From contig CAKPDO010000004.1 of assembly GCA_934148985.1 (NCBI GenBank), forward strand, positions 1 to 58,664: a stretch of DNA of 58,664 nt, in the 5' to 3' direction. The DNA is from an uncultured Clostridia bacterium. Lineage in GTDB: Bacteria; Bacillota; Clostridia; TANB77; CAG-508. The notes beneath the pieces are model-generated. The model had not been told where the DNA came from. It saw nothing but the letters and a program-made list of their open reading frames with translations, and ran no database searches. Position 1 is the first letter of the stretch; each line of letters opens with the position of its first letter. This document shows, piece by piece, positions 19,869 through 27,458 of this stretch. Made by a program: the position numbers and the translations under genes.

Positions 19869-19967
19869 GTATCTAAAATAGTTAGTTTTTACATTCTGTA
19901 AAACTTTATCAGTAGGATAAGCTAATTTATGCGGGGAAAAATATAGACGAAATGAATAATAAAAGAA

Positions 19968-19996
19968 GCGTAGCTAGAGGCTACGCTTTTTGGCAA
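19968..19996 (-). terminator. Terminator of the secreted-protein cassette
   Basis: AGCGTAGC / GCTACGCT stem with a 5-base loop; T-rich on the minus strand after the stem (CTTCTTTTATT), also followed by TTTTT on the plus strand, so possibly bidirectional. Confidence 0.6.
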
Positions 19997-20019
19997 CTTA
20001 TTTGGTTAACGAGTCATTT

Positions 20020-20484
20020 TTATCTGTTTTTTAAAAGTTCGTCTATGTCAATTCCATCCGGATTTAGTAATGTACCTCTATCCAGATACATGAAATAGGC
20101 ATCAGCATAGTTGAAATGTTTCACACCATTATTTGAAGTATACCATACTTCAGTAGGTGTCAGGCAGAAATCCTTTCCTGAAAGTAAAAGAATTGCCCCT
20201 TTGGTAGTTTGCATGGCAAATAAGCTATGCTTTGAATCCACACCTACCCAAAAACTATTTGTGTAGAAAGATGAATCAGCCTGTAAAAATGCGCCATTTT
20301 CTACTAAAGAGATATAATCTTCTTCAGTTGAAATATCCTGATAGGATACTTCTGGAGTGGATACGCCTTCAATTGCTGAATATGTGGTTGGCTGCTTGGG
20401 GGTGGTGTATGATGAATTACTTGCAGCAATCGAAACAATAATACTAATGATGATAATTAATTTTGTCATAATTTTTTCCTCCAT
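20020..20484 (-). CDS. Putative secreted protein, single-gene cassette
   Basis: A 154-aa protein with an N-terminal hydrophobic segment (LIIIISIIVSIAAS, residues 8-21), a likely signal peptide or anchor, and a soluble domain rich in Ser/Thr/Tyr. The family is not recognised. Start ATG 20484 behind GGAGGAAAAAAT. Its minus-strand promoter is good: TTGACT at 20572-20567, 17-base spacer, TATAAT at 20549-20544. With its own terminator it is an autonomous cassette inserted between host genes and less AT-rich than they are. Confidence 0.6.
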   Translation of the reverse strand: MEEKIMTKLIIIISIIVSIAASNSSYTTPKQPTTYSAIEGVSTPEVSYQDISTEEDYISLVENGAFLQADSSFYTNSFWVGVDSKHSLFAMQTTKGAILLLSGKDFCLTPTEVWYTSNNGVKHFNYADAYFMYLDRGTLLNPDGIDIDELLKNR

Positions 20485-20543
20485 ATTTTAAATAAAATAA
20501 GTTGCCATTGCACTTGATATTGAAAACTATCAACCACACATTA

Positions 20544-20572
20544 ATTATACAATAAATGGCATAAAAAGTCAA
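20544..20572 (-). promoter_or_regulatory. Minus-strand promoter of the secreted-protein cassette
   Basis: TTGACT (20572-20567), a 17-base spacer and TATAAT (20549-20544). Confidence 0.75.
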
Positions 20573-20598
20573 AATTTATGTAAATCAAAATCATCATT

Positions 20599-20683
20599 TC
20601 CCATTGGGACCGTATCATTTCGCAAAAAAACTGTACCAACGGAAAATGCTCATTTTTATTCACAAAAAAGAACCAGCCCCAAT
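20599..20683 (+). repeat. Diverged ACCGGT-type repeats upstream of the P-type ATPase
   Basis: CCCATTGGGACCGTATC (reverse orientation) and AAAAAAGAACCAGCCCCAAT (direct orientation) in the region between the secreted-protein cassette and the ATPase. Confidence 0.55.
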
Positions 20684-20765
20684 ACAAAATTTTTGCATAA
20701 AAAATCTCTCAAAAGCATATATAAAAATAGGACAAAGTCCAAAAAACGAAAGGAGAGATAGAAAT

Positions 20766-23405
20766 ATGTGGCATACCAAAAATACATATGAAATAGAAAA
20801 AAGCCTAAAAACAGATATTAAAAGGGGGTTAACAAGTAAAGAAGTACAAGAAAGGCAGATAAAACAAGGCAAAAACAAATTAAACGAAAAGAAAAAAGAA
20901 AATATAGTAATAAGATTTATAAAACAATTCAATGATTTTATGATAATAATTCTAATACTAGCATCAATAATATCAGCAGTAGTATCATATATGCAAGGAC
21001 AAAATGATTACATAGATTCTATAATAATAATTGCAATAGTAATATTAAATGCGGTAATGGGACTGATTCAAGAAGAAAAAGCCGAAAAGTCAATAGAAAG
21101 TTTAAAAAAATTAACTCCTCAAATTGCTAAAGTAATAAGAGATGGAGAGTTAAAAGAAATATTAGCTGAAGAATTAGTTCAGGGTGATATCATAGAACTA
21201 TCAGACGGAAATTATGTTCCAGCAGATTGCAGGATAATAGAAGAATTTAATTTAAAAATAGAGGAATCGAGTTTAACAGGAGAAACGGAGCCTGTTAGCA
21301 AGACAAATAAGATAATAAATAAAGAAGATATTCCACTTGGAGATATGAAAAATATGGCATTTATGGCAAGTATTGTTGTAAGTGGTAGGGGAAAAGCAAT
21401 TGTAACTGAAATTGGAATGAATACCAAAATTGGACAAATTGCGAACATGATAATAGAAGATGAAGCACCAGAAACGCCTATACAAAAAAAGCTTGGAGAA
21501 GTTGGAAAAATTCTTGGAATTGTGTGTTTAGTTATATGTGCAATAATCTTTATAATAGGGATTATAAAGAAAATAGAACCTGTTGAAATGTTTATGACTT
21601 CAGTTGGTTTAGCCGTTGCGGCAATACCAGAGGGTTTGCCGGCAATTGTTACAATAATGTTATCAATTGGTGTAACTAAAATGGCAAAGAAAAATGCAAT
21701 TATTAGAAAATTGCCAGCTGTAGAAACATTAGGCAGTAGCAATGTGATTTGTTCAGATAAAACAGGAACTTTAACACAAAATAAAATGACAGTTGTAAAA
21801 ACGATGGCATCTAGTCCAAAAATGTTGTTAGAATTAGGCTCAATGTGTACAGATTGTATGATAAAAAAAGATGAAAATGGAAGATTGATGGCAGTAGGAG
21901 AGCCAACAGAGGCAGCAATTGTAAATATGGCTTTAAATGAAAGTATAAATAAAGAAGAATTATATAAAAAAATGCCTAGAATTAGTGAACTTCCTTTTGA
22001 ATCAAATAGAAAAATGATGACGACTGTTCACAAAGGACAAAATGGAGCGATTTTGAGTATTACAAAAGGTGCTCCAGATATATTAATAGGGAAATGTAAC
22101 AGAATATATTTAGATGGGAAGATTGAGAAATTAACAAGAGAGAAAATGGAAGAATTAAAAAGACAGAATGAAAATATGGCAGATGAGGCTTTAAGAGTAA
22201 TTGCAGTGGGTTATAAAGAATTAGATTATTTTGGAAAAGCAAATTTTGAATTAGAGGAAAATTTGATTTTTGTAGGGTTAATTGGAATGATAGACCCACC
22301 ACGTGAAGGAGTAAAAGAAGCGGTTATGACATGTCAAAAAGCTGGAATAAAGACCGTTATGATAACAGGTGACCACATTGCAACAGCAACTGCAATAGCA
22401 AAAAATTTAGGAATTTTGAAAACAGGTGAAAAAGCAATAACAGGAAGCGAACTGAATAAGATATCAGATGAGGAGTTAGAAAGAAATATAACAAGTTATT
22501 CAGTGTTTGCAAGGGTTACGCCAGAACATAAAGTTAGAATTGTAAAAGCTTGGCAAAAAAGAGGAAAAGTTGTTGCAATGACAGGTGACGGAGTAAATGA
22601 TAGTCCAGCTTTGAAAAATGCAGATATTGGAATTGCGATGGGAAAAGGCGGAACAGATGTTGCAAAAAATGCATCAGATATGATTTTAGCAGATGATAAT
22701 TTTGTTACAATTGTTGAAGCTGTAAGACAAGGAAGAAAAATTTATGATAATATAAAAAAAGCGATACACTTTTTGATTGCGACAAATATAGGAGAAATAA
22801 CAACAATTTTTATAGGATTACTTTCCGGAATGGAGTCACCTTTGCTTGCAATTCAACTTTTATGGATAAATTTGGTTACAGATTCTTTTCCAGCAATTGC
22901 ACTTGGCCTAGAAAGAGAAGAAAAAGACATAATGAACAGAAAACCAAGAAATTCAAAAGAAAGTATATTTTCTGGAGGTTTATGGGAAAAAATTATTATA
23001 GAAGGTGTAATGCTTGGATGTTTAACTCTATTTGCTTTTTCTCTTGGTACAAGGTTATTTGGACTTACAACAGGAAGAACGATGGCTTTTGTTGCCCTTG
23101 GTATGCTTGAATTAATACATAGTTTTAATGTAAAGTCAGAAGAATCAATTTTCAAAACAGGCCTTTTAGAAAATAAGTATTTGATTGGAAGTTTTATACT
23201 TGGAACTTTGTTACAGGTCATAGTTGTTATTGTTCCTTATTTTGCAAAAGTGTTTGAACTTGTACCACTAAATGGTATGCAATGGCTTTATACTGTAATG
23301 ATTTCGATTGTTCCTATTGTGGTTGTTGAAATTCAAAAGATGGTTAAAAGATTGTTTGAGGGAAAGAAAGTTTATTTGAATTCGAAAAATAGTTTGAATT
23401 ATTAG
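20766..23405 (+). CDS. P-type Ca2+-transporting ATPase (type II)
   Basis: An 879-aa membrane pump. ATG 20766 follows GGAGAGATAGAAAT; longer in-frame starts lie in repeat sequence. Motifs: TGE in ESSLTGETEP (actuator), PEGLPAIV in transmembrane helix 4 (Ca2+-site type), phosphorylated Asp in SDKTGTLT, nucleotide-binding KGAPD, TGDGVNDSPALK hinge, and a C-terminal bundle with NLVTDSFPAIALG. It fits SERCA/LMCA1-like Ca2+ export at the cytoplasmic membrane. No in-frame CGG. Confidence 0.92.
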   Translation: MWHTKNTYEIEKSLKTDIKRGLTSKEVQERQIKQGKNKLNEKKKENIVIRFIKQFNDFMIIILILASIISAVVSYMQGQNDYIDSIIIIAIVILNAVMGLIQEEKAEKSIESLKKLTPQIAKVIRDGELKEILAEELVQGDIIELSDGNYVPADCRIIEEFNLKIEESSLTGETEPVSKTNKIINKEDIPLGDMKNMAFMASIVVSGRGKAIVTEIGMNTKIGQIANMIIEDEAPETPIQKKLGEVGKILGIVCLVICAIIFIIGIIKKIEPVEMFMTSVGLAVAAIPEGLPAIVTIMLSIGVTKMAKKNAIIRKLPAVETLGSSNVICSDKTGTLTQNKMTVVKTMASSPKMLLELGSMCTDCMIKKDENGRLMAVGEPTEAAIVNMALNESINKEELYKKMPRISELPFESNRKMMTTVHKGQNGAILSITKGAPDILIGKCNRIYLDGKIEKLTREKMEELKRQNENMADEALRVIAVGYKELDYFGKANFELEENLIFVGLIGMIDPPREGVKEAVMTCQKAGIKTVMITGDHIATATAIAKNLGILKTGEKAITGSELNKISDEELERNITSYSVFARVTPEHKVRIVKAWQKRGKVVAMTGDGVNDSPALKNADIGIAMGKGGTDVAKNASDMILADDNFVTIVEAVRQGRKIYDNIKKAIHFLIATNIGEITTIFIGLLSGMESPLLAIQLLWINLVTDSFPAIALGLEREEKDIMNRKPRNSKESIFSGGLWEKIIIEGVMLGCLTLFAFSLGTRLFGLTTGRTMAFVALGMLELIHSFNVKSEESIFKTGLLENKYLIGSFILGTLLQVIVVIVPYFAKVFELVPLNGMQWLYTVMISIVPIVVVEIQKMVKRLFEGKKVYLNSKNSLNY

Positions 23406-23415
23406 TGAATTGGTA

Positions 23416-23444
23416 TTGAATATATTGAAAATTTGTGATAGACT
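23416..23444 (+). promoter_or_regulatory. Promoter of small cassette gene A
   Basis: TTGAAT, 17-base spacer, TAGACT. The spacer sequence and the following bases up to AGGAGGGCAT closely match the promoter of cassette gene B at 24602. Confidence 0.65.
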
Positions 23445-23489
23445 TAGAAAATCAAGAGTTAATATACTTTTTTTAAGGAGGGCATTATC

Positions 23490-23762
23490 ATGGAGGAAAA
23501 CCGGATTGCATCAGTCAACAGTTACGAATGTGAAACATCAACAGTTTGTGGAGTAACGACAACATTTATATATTTTTATATGAATGAAGAATATTTTGCA
23601 CAAACTAAGTTAGTAGATGTGAGCCAAACTACGATCGCTAAAGTAAAAGAATATTTAGACGATGTTATTGAGAAAAACAGCAAGGCTGGGCACATAAATG
23701 AGGTAACTTATTTAACTACCATGTTAGTTAAAATCAAGGAAATCAAGAAGTCGTCTTACTAA
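23490..23762 (+). CDS. Small unknown cassette protein A
   Basis: A 90-aa protein behind TTAAGGAGGGCATTATC. The family is not recognised; two beta-like hydrophobic stretches (TTFIYFYMN) precede helices rich in Lys and Ile. It resembles cassette protein B at 24672 in length, promoter, leader and terminator layout. Its only Arg is encoded by CGG (23502-23504); skipping C would give a 19-codon run to a stop, so CGG must act as a triplet here. Confidence 0.6.
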   Translation: MEENRIASVNSYECETSTVCGVTTTFIYFYMNEEYFAQTKLVDVSQTTIAKVKEYLDDVIEKNSKAGHINEVTYLTTMLVKIKEIKKSSY

Positions 23763-23767
23763 TGCAC

Positions 23768-23804
23768 AATAGAGGAGGCAAATGTATTTTGCCTCCTCTA
23801 AAAC
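23768..23804. terminator. Bidirectional terminator
   Basis: AGAGGAGGCAAATG / TTTGCCTCCTCT near-perfect stem; serves cassette A on plus and the HAD gene on minus. Confidence 0.75.
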
Positions 23805-23811
23805 TATGTAA

Positions 23812-24507
23812 TTAATGTTCAGCCAATGAATTTTCTTGTTCGGCTTCATCTTTATTAGGTTCAATTCTTTTTTCAATAAGTTTATTAATTTTAGAAATTC
23901 CATCAGTAATTCCAAGTAAATCTGTTTTATCACTTACTAAAGTAGTCTTAGCTTTAGCTTCGTGTCTGCTATTTTTAGGGCAAACAATAAAACCTTGTTT
24001 TAAACGTTTTATGTAATCCATTGCATCTAAGTCATTTCTACCATTTCCACAGTAAATAGCCATTATAAGTTCATTTAAATCACTTTCCATATAATGTTCA
24101 CACCAATTTAGTACATAATCAGCTTTGCCAAATTTAGCTGTATCAAAGTCCTTTGTATTTACTGGTTCTCTTAAAGGAACAATTCGGTCTCCTGTAAATT
24201 CACTTGAAATCATATCTATATCAGGATAAGCGGCTCCTCCTTCTATGGGATACAACGTGTTTTCCCACTTATTAAGTTTATTAAAAAATGCTATTGTGTT
24301 GTCTATTTGTTTCATGATTTCATTCATTTGTTTTTGGTATACTGGTGAAACAAGATGAAGATGAATTTTGGCTTTTGTTAATTCTTGAAGTTTATATAAT
24401 TCGGATAAAAAACTATACATATCTTTAGGCTCAAATTTTCCATCTGATTCTCTTAAAAGTGTTCCTTCAAGGTCTGAAAATAATAAAATAACTTTTTTCT
24501 TGTTCAT
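23812..24507 (-). CDS. HAD-superfamily hydrolase-like protein
   Basis: A 231-aa cytosolic protein. Motif I is FSDLEGTLL (residues 10-18): the nucleophile Asp is present but the usual second Asp is Glu. Motif IV is CGNGRNDLDAM near residue 155, and a basic residue (motif III) is plausible around KFGKADY. A phosphatase acting on a sugar or nucleotide phosphate is possible; the D-to-E change may alter or abolish activity. Start at ATG 24507 behind AAGGAGGAGATTTTC, with a minus-strand TTGACT-type promoter upstream. Confidence 0.7.
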   Translation of the reverse strand: MNKKKVILLFSDLEGTLLRESDGKFEPKDMYSFLSELYKLQELTKAKIHLHLVSPVYQKQMNEIMKQIDNTIAFFNKLNKWENTLYPIEGGAAYPDIDMISSEFTGDRIVPLREPVNTKDFDTAKFGKADYVLNWCEHYMESDLNELIMAIYCGNGRNDLDAMDYIKRLKQGFIVCPKNSRHEAKAKTTLVSDKTDLLGITDGISKINKLIEKRIEPNKDEAEQENSLAEH

Positions 24508-24601
24508 GAAAATCTCCTCCTTCTTTTTTTAGAGTATCATATGCAAAGGAAAAAGTCAATAAAATTAGTGGTTTTATTATACACTTATTCGCGATTGTGT
24601 A

Positions 24602-24630
24602 TTGAATATATTGTAAATTTGTGCTAGAAT
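24602..24630 (+). promoter_or_regulatory. Promoter of small cassette gene B
   Basis: TTGAAT, 17-base spacer, TAGAAT; near-copy of the promoter at 23416-23444. Confidence 0.65.
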
Positions 24631-24671
24631 TATAGAGTAACTGTTAATATACATTTTTAGGAGGGCATGAA

Positions 24672-24944
24672 ATGCAAAATTTTTTAGCTGTTAATGAGTA
24701 TCGGTTTACTTTGGCTCAAAAGGAAGGAAAGTGGAACCTTACGGTAGTCTTCTATAATGGCAACAATGTTATAGATTGGTACCAATGTAGGGATGTAAAA
24801 GGAGATGTATTGAATAAAGTAAGTGAAGTTGATTCATATATACAAAAATCAATACAAAAGAACCTGATGGCCAATAGCATTCGCAAAATCGAAAGAATAA
24901 GTGTTATGGAGGCTAAAATAGAGAAGATACTAAAAACAGAATAA
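24672..24944 (+). CDS. Small unknown cassette protein B
   Basis: A 90-aa protein behind AGGAGGGCATGAA, same length as cassette protein A, with the same order of a beta-rich N-terminal half (WNLTVVFYN) and a helical Lys/Ile-rich C-terminal half, so probably a distant paralogue. CGG at 24702-24704 (Tyr-Arg-Phe) is read as a triplet. Confidence 0.6.
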   Translation: MQNFLAVNEYRFTLAQKEGKWNLTVVFYNGNNVIDWYQCRDVKGDVLNKVSEVDSYIQKSIQKNLMANSIRKIERISVMEAKIEKILKTE

Positions 24945-24950
24945 AAAATC

Positions 24951-24990
24951 AAACAGAGGAAGCAGAATTATTTTGCTTCCTCTGTTTGTA
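24951..24990 (+). terminator. Terminator after cassette gene B
   Basis: ACAGAGGAAGCA / TTGCTTCCTCTG stem followed by TTTG. Confidence 0.7.
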
Positions 24991-25011
24991 TTATTAATTA
25001 AAAGAAAAAAT

Positions 25012-25659
25012 TTATTTATTGATCCACCTATGCCATCTAGCTTTTCCCTCAAGAGCTATAGCTTCAGCAGAAATGCTATAACTTTTTTGCCTAGGCTTTG
25101 GGGTGCAAGCGTTGTAATGTGTACATGAACTTACAACAAAACAGTCTTGCTTTGTATTAAATGTTTCATACCCTCTTTTTATCCAAGGATATTTCTCGAT
25201 ATAAGTTGCTAAATTTCGGACTTTGGCACATCCACCATCAGTATCACTTGCTGCAGAAAGACGTTTGCATTCATGATTAGGTAATGAACACAAGTGAGAT
25301 GAGCCTAAAAGTTTAGCAGCCATAAGATCCAAATTGAAAGGAATAGCCCCATAATAGAGCTTTCCATCAAACTTTACGATAAGAGATGGGTTTTTGCCTT
25401 CTCGATAACGTTTAATTTCCTTTGAATCGACTTCTTCTAACTTGAAGAAGCACATTTCTTGTTCTTTGGAAATTAAAACAGAACTTACTATTCCACATAA
25501 ATGTCCAAGTTTATTTATAGCGCATGTTTGTTCTGTAATAGTGGTTACCTCTAATGCTACTAGTGTCCGAAAATCATCTGTAAGCGTAGGATTTTCATAG
25601 CTTACTGAAGTGATTGTTCTTTTTTTTGTTGGGCCAGTATAGCCATACTTGTAAAACAT
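25012..25659 (-). CDS. Unknown Cys/His-rich cassette protein
   Basis: A 215-aa protein from ATG 25659 behind AGGAGGAAAAATT; minus-strand promoter TTTACA-17-TATAAT lies about 80-110 bases upstream. The family is not recognised. The C-terminal half has several Cys and His residues (HLCSLPNHEC, GGCAKV, SSCTHYNACTP), which could bind a metal. CGG (minus strand, 25569-25567) encodes Arg in DDFRTL. Part of the run of alternating single-gene cassettes 23.4-25.7 kb. Confidence 0.55.
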   Translation of the reverse strand: MFYKYGYTGPTKKRTITSVSYENPTLTDDFRTLVALEVTTITEQTCAINKLGHLCGIVSSVLISKEQEMCFFKLEEVDSKEIKRYREGKNPSLIVKFDGKLYYGAIPFNLDLMAAKLLGSSHLCSLPNHECKRLSAASDTDGGCAKVRNLATYIEKYPWIKRGYETFNTKQDCFVVSSCTHYNACTPKPRQKSYSISAEAIALEGKARWHRWINK

Positions 25660-25851
25660 AATTTTTCCTCCTAAGTATTTTTGATATGAACAATTTTTTT
25701 CATATCCCTGTTTATGCCAAATACATATTGTATTTCGGAAAATTATATCATATTATGTAAATCTTGTAAATATATATTACAAAATTAATAGAAAAAGTAC
25801 AAAAAACAAAGAAACAGCATATAAATTATATAAATACAAACCAAAAACAAG

Positions 25852-25880
25852 TTGACAATTTTTGCTAAAAAGTATATACT
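25852..25880 (+). promoter_or_regulatory. Promoter of the NlpC/P60 gene
   Basis: TTGACA, 17-base spacer, TATACT, 35 bases before the ATG. Confidence 0.75.
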
Positions 25881-25914
25881 TGCCTTGTTAAAAAACGAAA
25901 AATAGGAGAAAAAA

Positions 25915-27450
25915 ATGAGAAAAAAGATAAAAATAATGCTAATAATAACAATAGTTATGATATTAGCTATTACCACAAAAGCAAATGCTACAACAGGAAA
26001 AGCCAATCAAGAAACAATAAGAATTAGAAAAGAGGCAACAACAAATTCGGGAATAGTAACCTTAATTTCTTTAAATGAAGAAGTAGAAATACTATCAGAA
26101 GAGGGAGAATGGTACAAAGTAAAATACAAAACATACAGTGGATATATAAGAAAAGACATGTTAAATGTAGAAAATGCTTCACAAAATGTAACCGAAAATA
26201 AAACTACAGAAAACACAAGCATAGAAAATACAAATACAGCAACTGTAGAAAGCGAAAATAATCAAAATACAGAAAATCAAGTAAGTAATGTAGAAGCATC
26301 AAATACAGAAAATACAACAGAAAGTGCACAAAATGAAAATACAGAAACACCAAAAGAAGATAACAGTCAAAATAATGATGAAATAAAAGCAGGTTACACA
26401 GGAAAAATATCATCAAAAATAGAACTAAAAATCATACCAACTATAATTTCAAGTAATATTCATACAATTGATGAAAACACACAAATAACAGTAAAAGACG
26501 TAATGAATAAATGGAGTTACATAGAAACAGAATGCAAATCTGGATGGGTATTAACAAGTCAAATAAAAATAGTAGAAGAAAATAAAACAGAAGAAACAAC
26601 TCAAGAAAATGCAAAAAAAGAAGAAAACAAAGTTGAAGAAACGCAAACTGATAGTAAAAAAGAAGAAAATACGACAAAAGTAGAAGAAAGTAAAACTGTA
26701 AAGGAAGTAACAAAATACGTAACAGCTGAATCACTTAATGTAAGAGAAAAAGCTGAAAATGATGCTAAAATCATAAATCAATTAACAGTAAATACAAAAG
26801 TAACAGTAACAGAAACAACTGGAAATTGGTCAAAAATAAAAGTAAATGGAAAAACAGGTTATGTAGCAAGTAAATACTTATCAGACAAAAAAGTAGATGT
26901 AACATCAAGAAGCGAACAGATTTCAAGAAGCAGCACTGAAACTACAGCAGAAACAGCAACAGTAGCAACAACTTCAAGTAATAATAGTGAGCAGCCAAAA
27001 GAAAGCAGTGAAAAAACAGAAAGTAAGACAACATCATCTCAAGCAAGTTCTTCAAGCACATCAAGCTCTGGAGCAACAGGAAGTAGCATTGTAGAATATG
27101 CAAAAAAATATTTAGGATACAAATATGTATCTGGTGGTTCATCTCCAGAAACGGGCTTTGATTGTTCAGGGTTCACATCATATGTATACAAACATTTTGG
27201 AATAAGTATAAGCAGAACATCAGGAGCACAAGCATCAAATGGAACAGCAGTTTCAAAATCAAATTTACAAGCTGGAGATTTGGTGATATTTAATAATAAA
27301 TCAAACTCATCAGTAGGCCATGTAGGAATATATATTGGTGGTAATACATTCATACATGCAGGAAGTTCGAGAACAGGTGTAATAACAACATCTTTATCAG
27401 ATAGCTATTACTCAAAGAGGTATGTAACAGCTAGAAGAATAATAAATTAA
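25915..27450 (+). CDS. Secreted NlpC/P60 peptidase with three SH3b domains
   Basis: A 511-aa protein with a signal peptide (IMLIITIVMILAITTKANA, cleavage near residue 25). SH3-like repeats lie at about 30-85, 158-205 and 268-325 (SGYIRKDML, GWVLTSQI, GYVASKYL), separated by Asn/Thr/Glu- and Ser-rich linkers. The C-terminal NlpC/P60 domain (about 395-511) has catalytic Cys in FDCSGF and His in VGHVGIY, with a third polar residue at TFIHAG. It cleaves peptidoglycan stem peptides at the wall. ComEC follows after 8 bases with AAGGAGG. No in-frame CGG. Confidence 0.9.
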   Translation: MRKKIKIMLIITIVMILAITTKANATTGKANQETIRIRKEATTNSGIVTLISLNEEVEILSEEGEWYKVKYKTYSGYIRKDMLNVENASQNVTENKTTENTSIENTNTATVESENNQNTENQVSNVEASNTENTTESAQNENTETPKEDNSQNNDEIKAGYTGKISSKIELKIIPTIISSNIHTIDENTQITVKDVMNKWSYIETECKSGWVLTSQIKIVEENKTEETTQENAKKEENKVEETQTDSKKEENTTKVEESKTVKEVTKYVTAESLNVREKAENDAKIINQLTVNTKVTVTETTGNWSKIKVNGKTGYVASKYLSDKKVDVTSRSEQISRSSTETTAETATVATTSSNNSEQPKESSEKTESKTTSSQASSSSTSSSGATGSSIVEYAKKYLGYKYVSGGSSPETGFDCSGFTSYVYKHFGISISRTSGAQASNGTAVSKSNLQAGDLVIFNNKSNSSVGHVGIYIGGNTFIHAGSSRTGVITTSLSDSYYSKRYVTARRIIN

Positions 27451-27458
27451 GGAGGATT

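Noticed and set aside
20604..20765. Longer N-terminus of the Ca2+ ATPase
   Set aside because: It runs through diverged repeats; ATG 20766 has a clear ribosome binding site and matches the usual family start.
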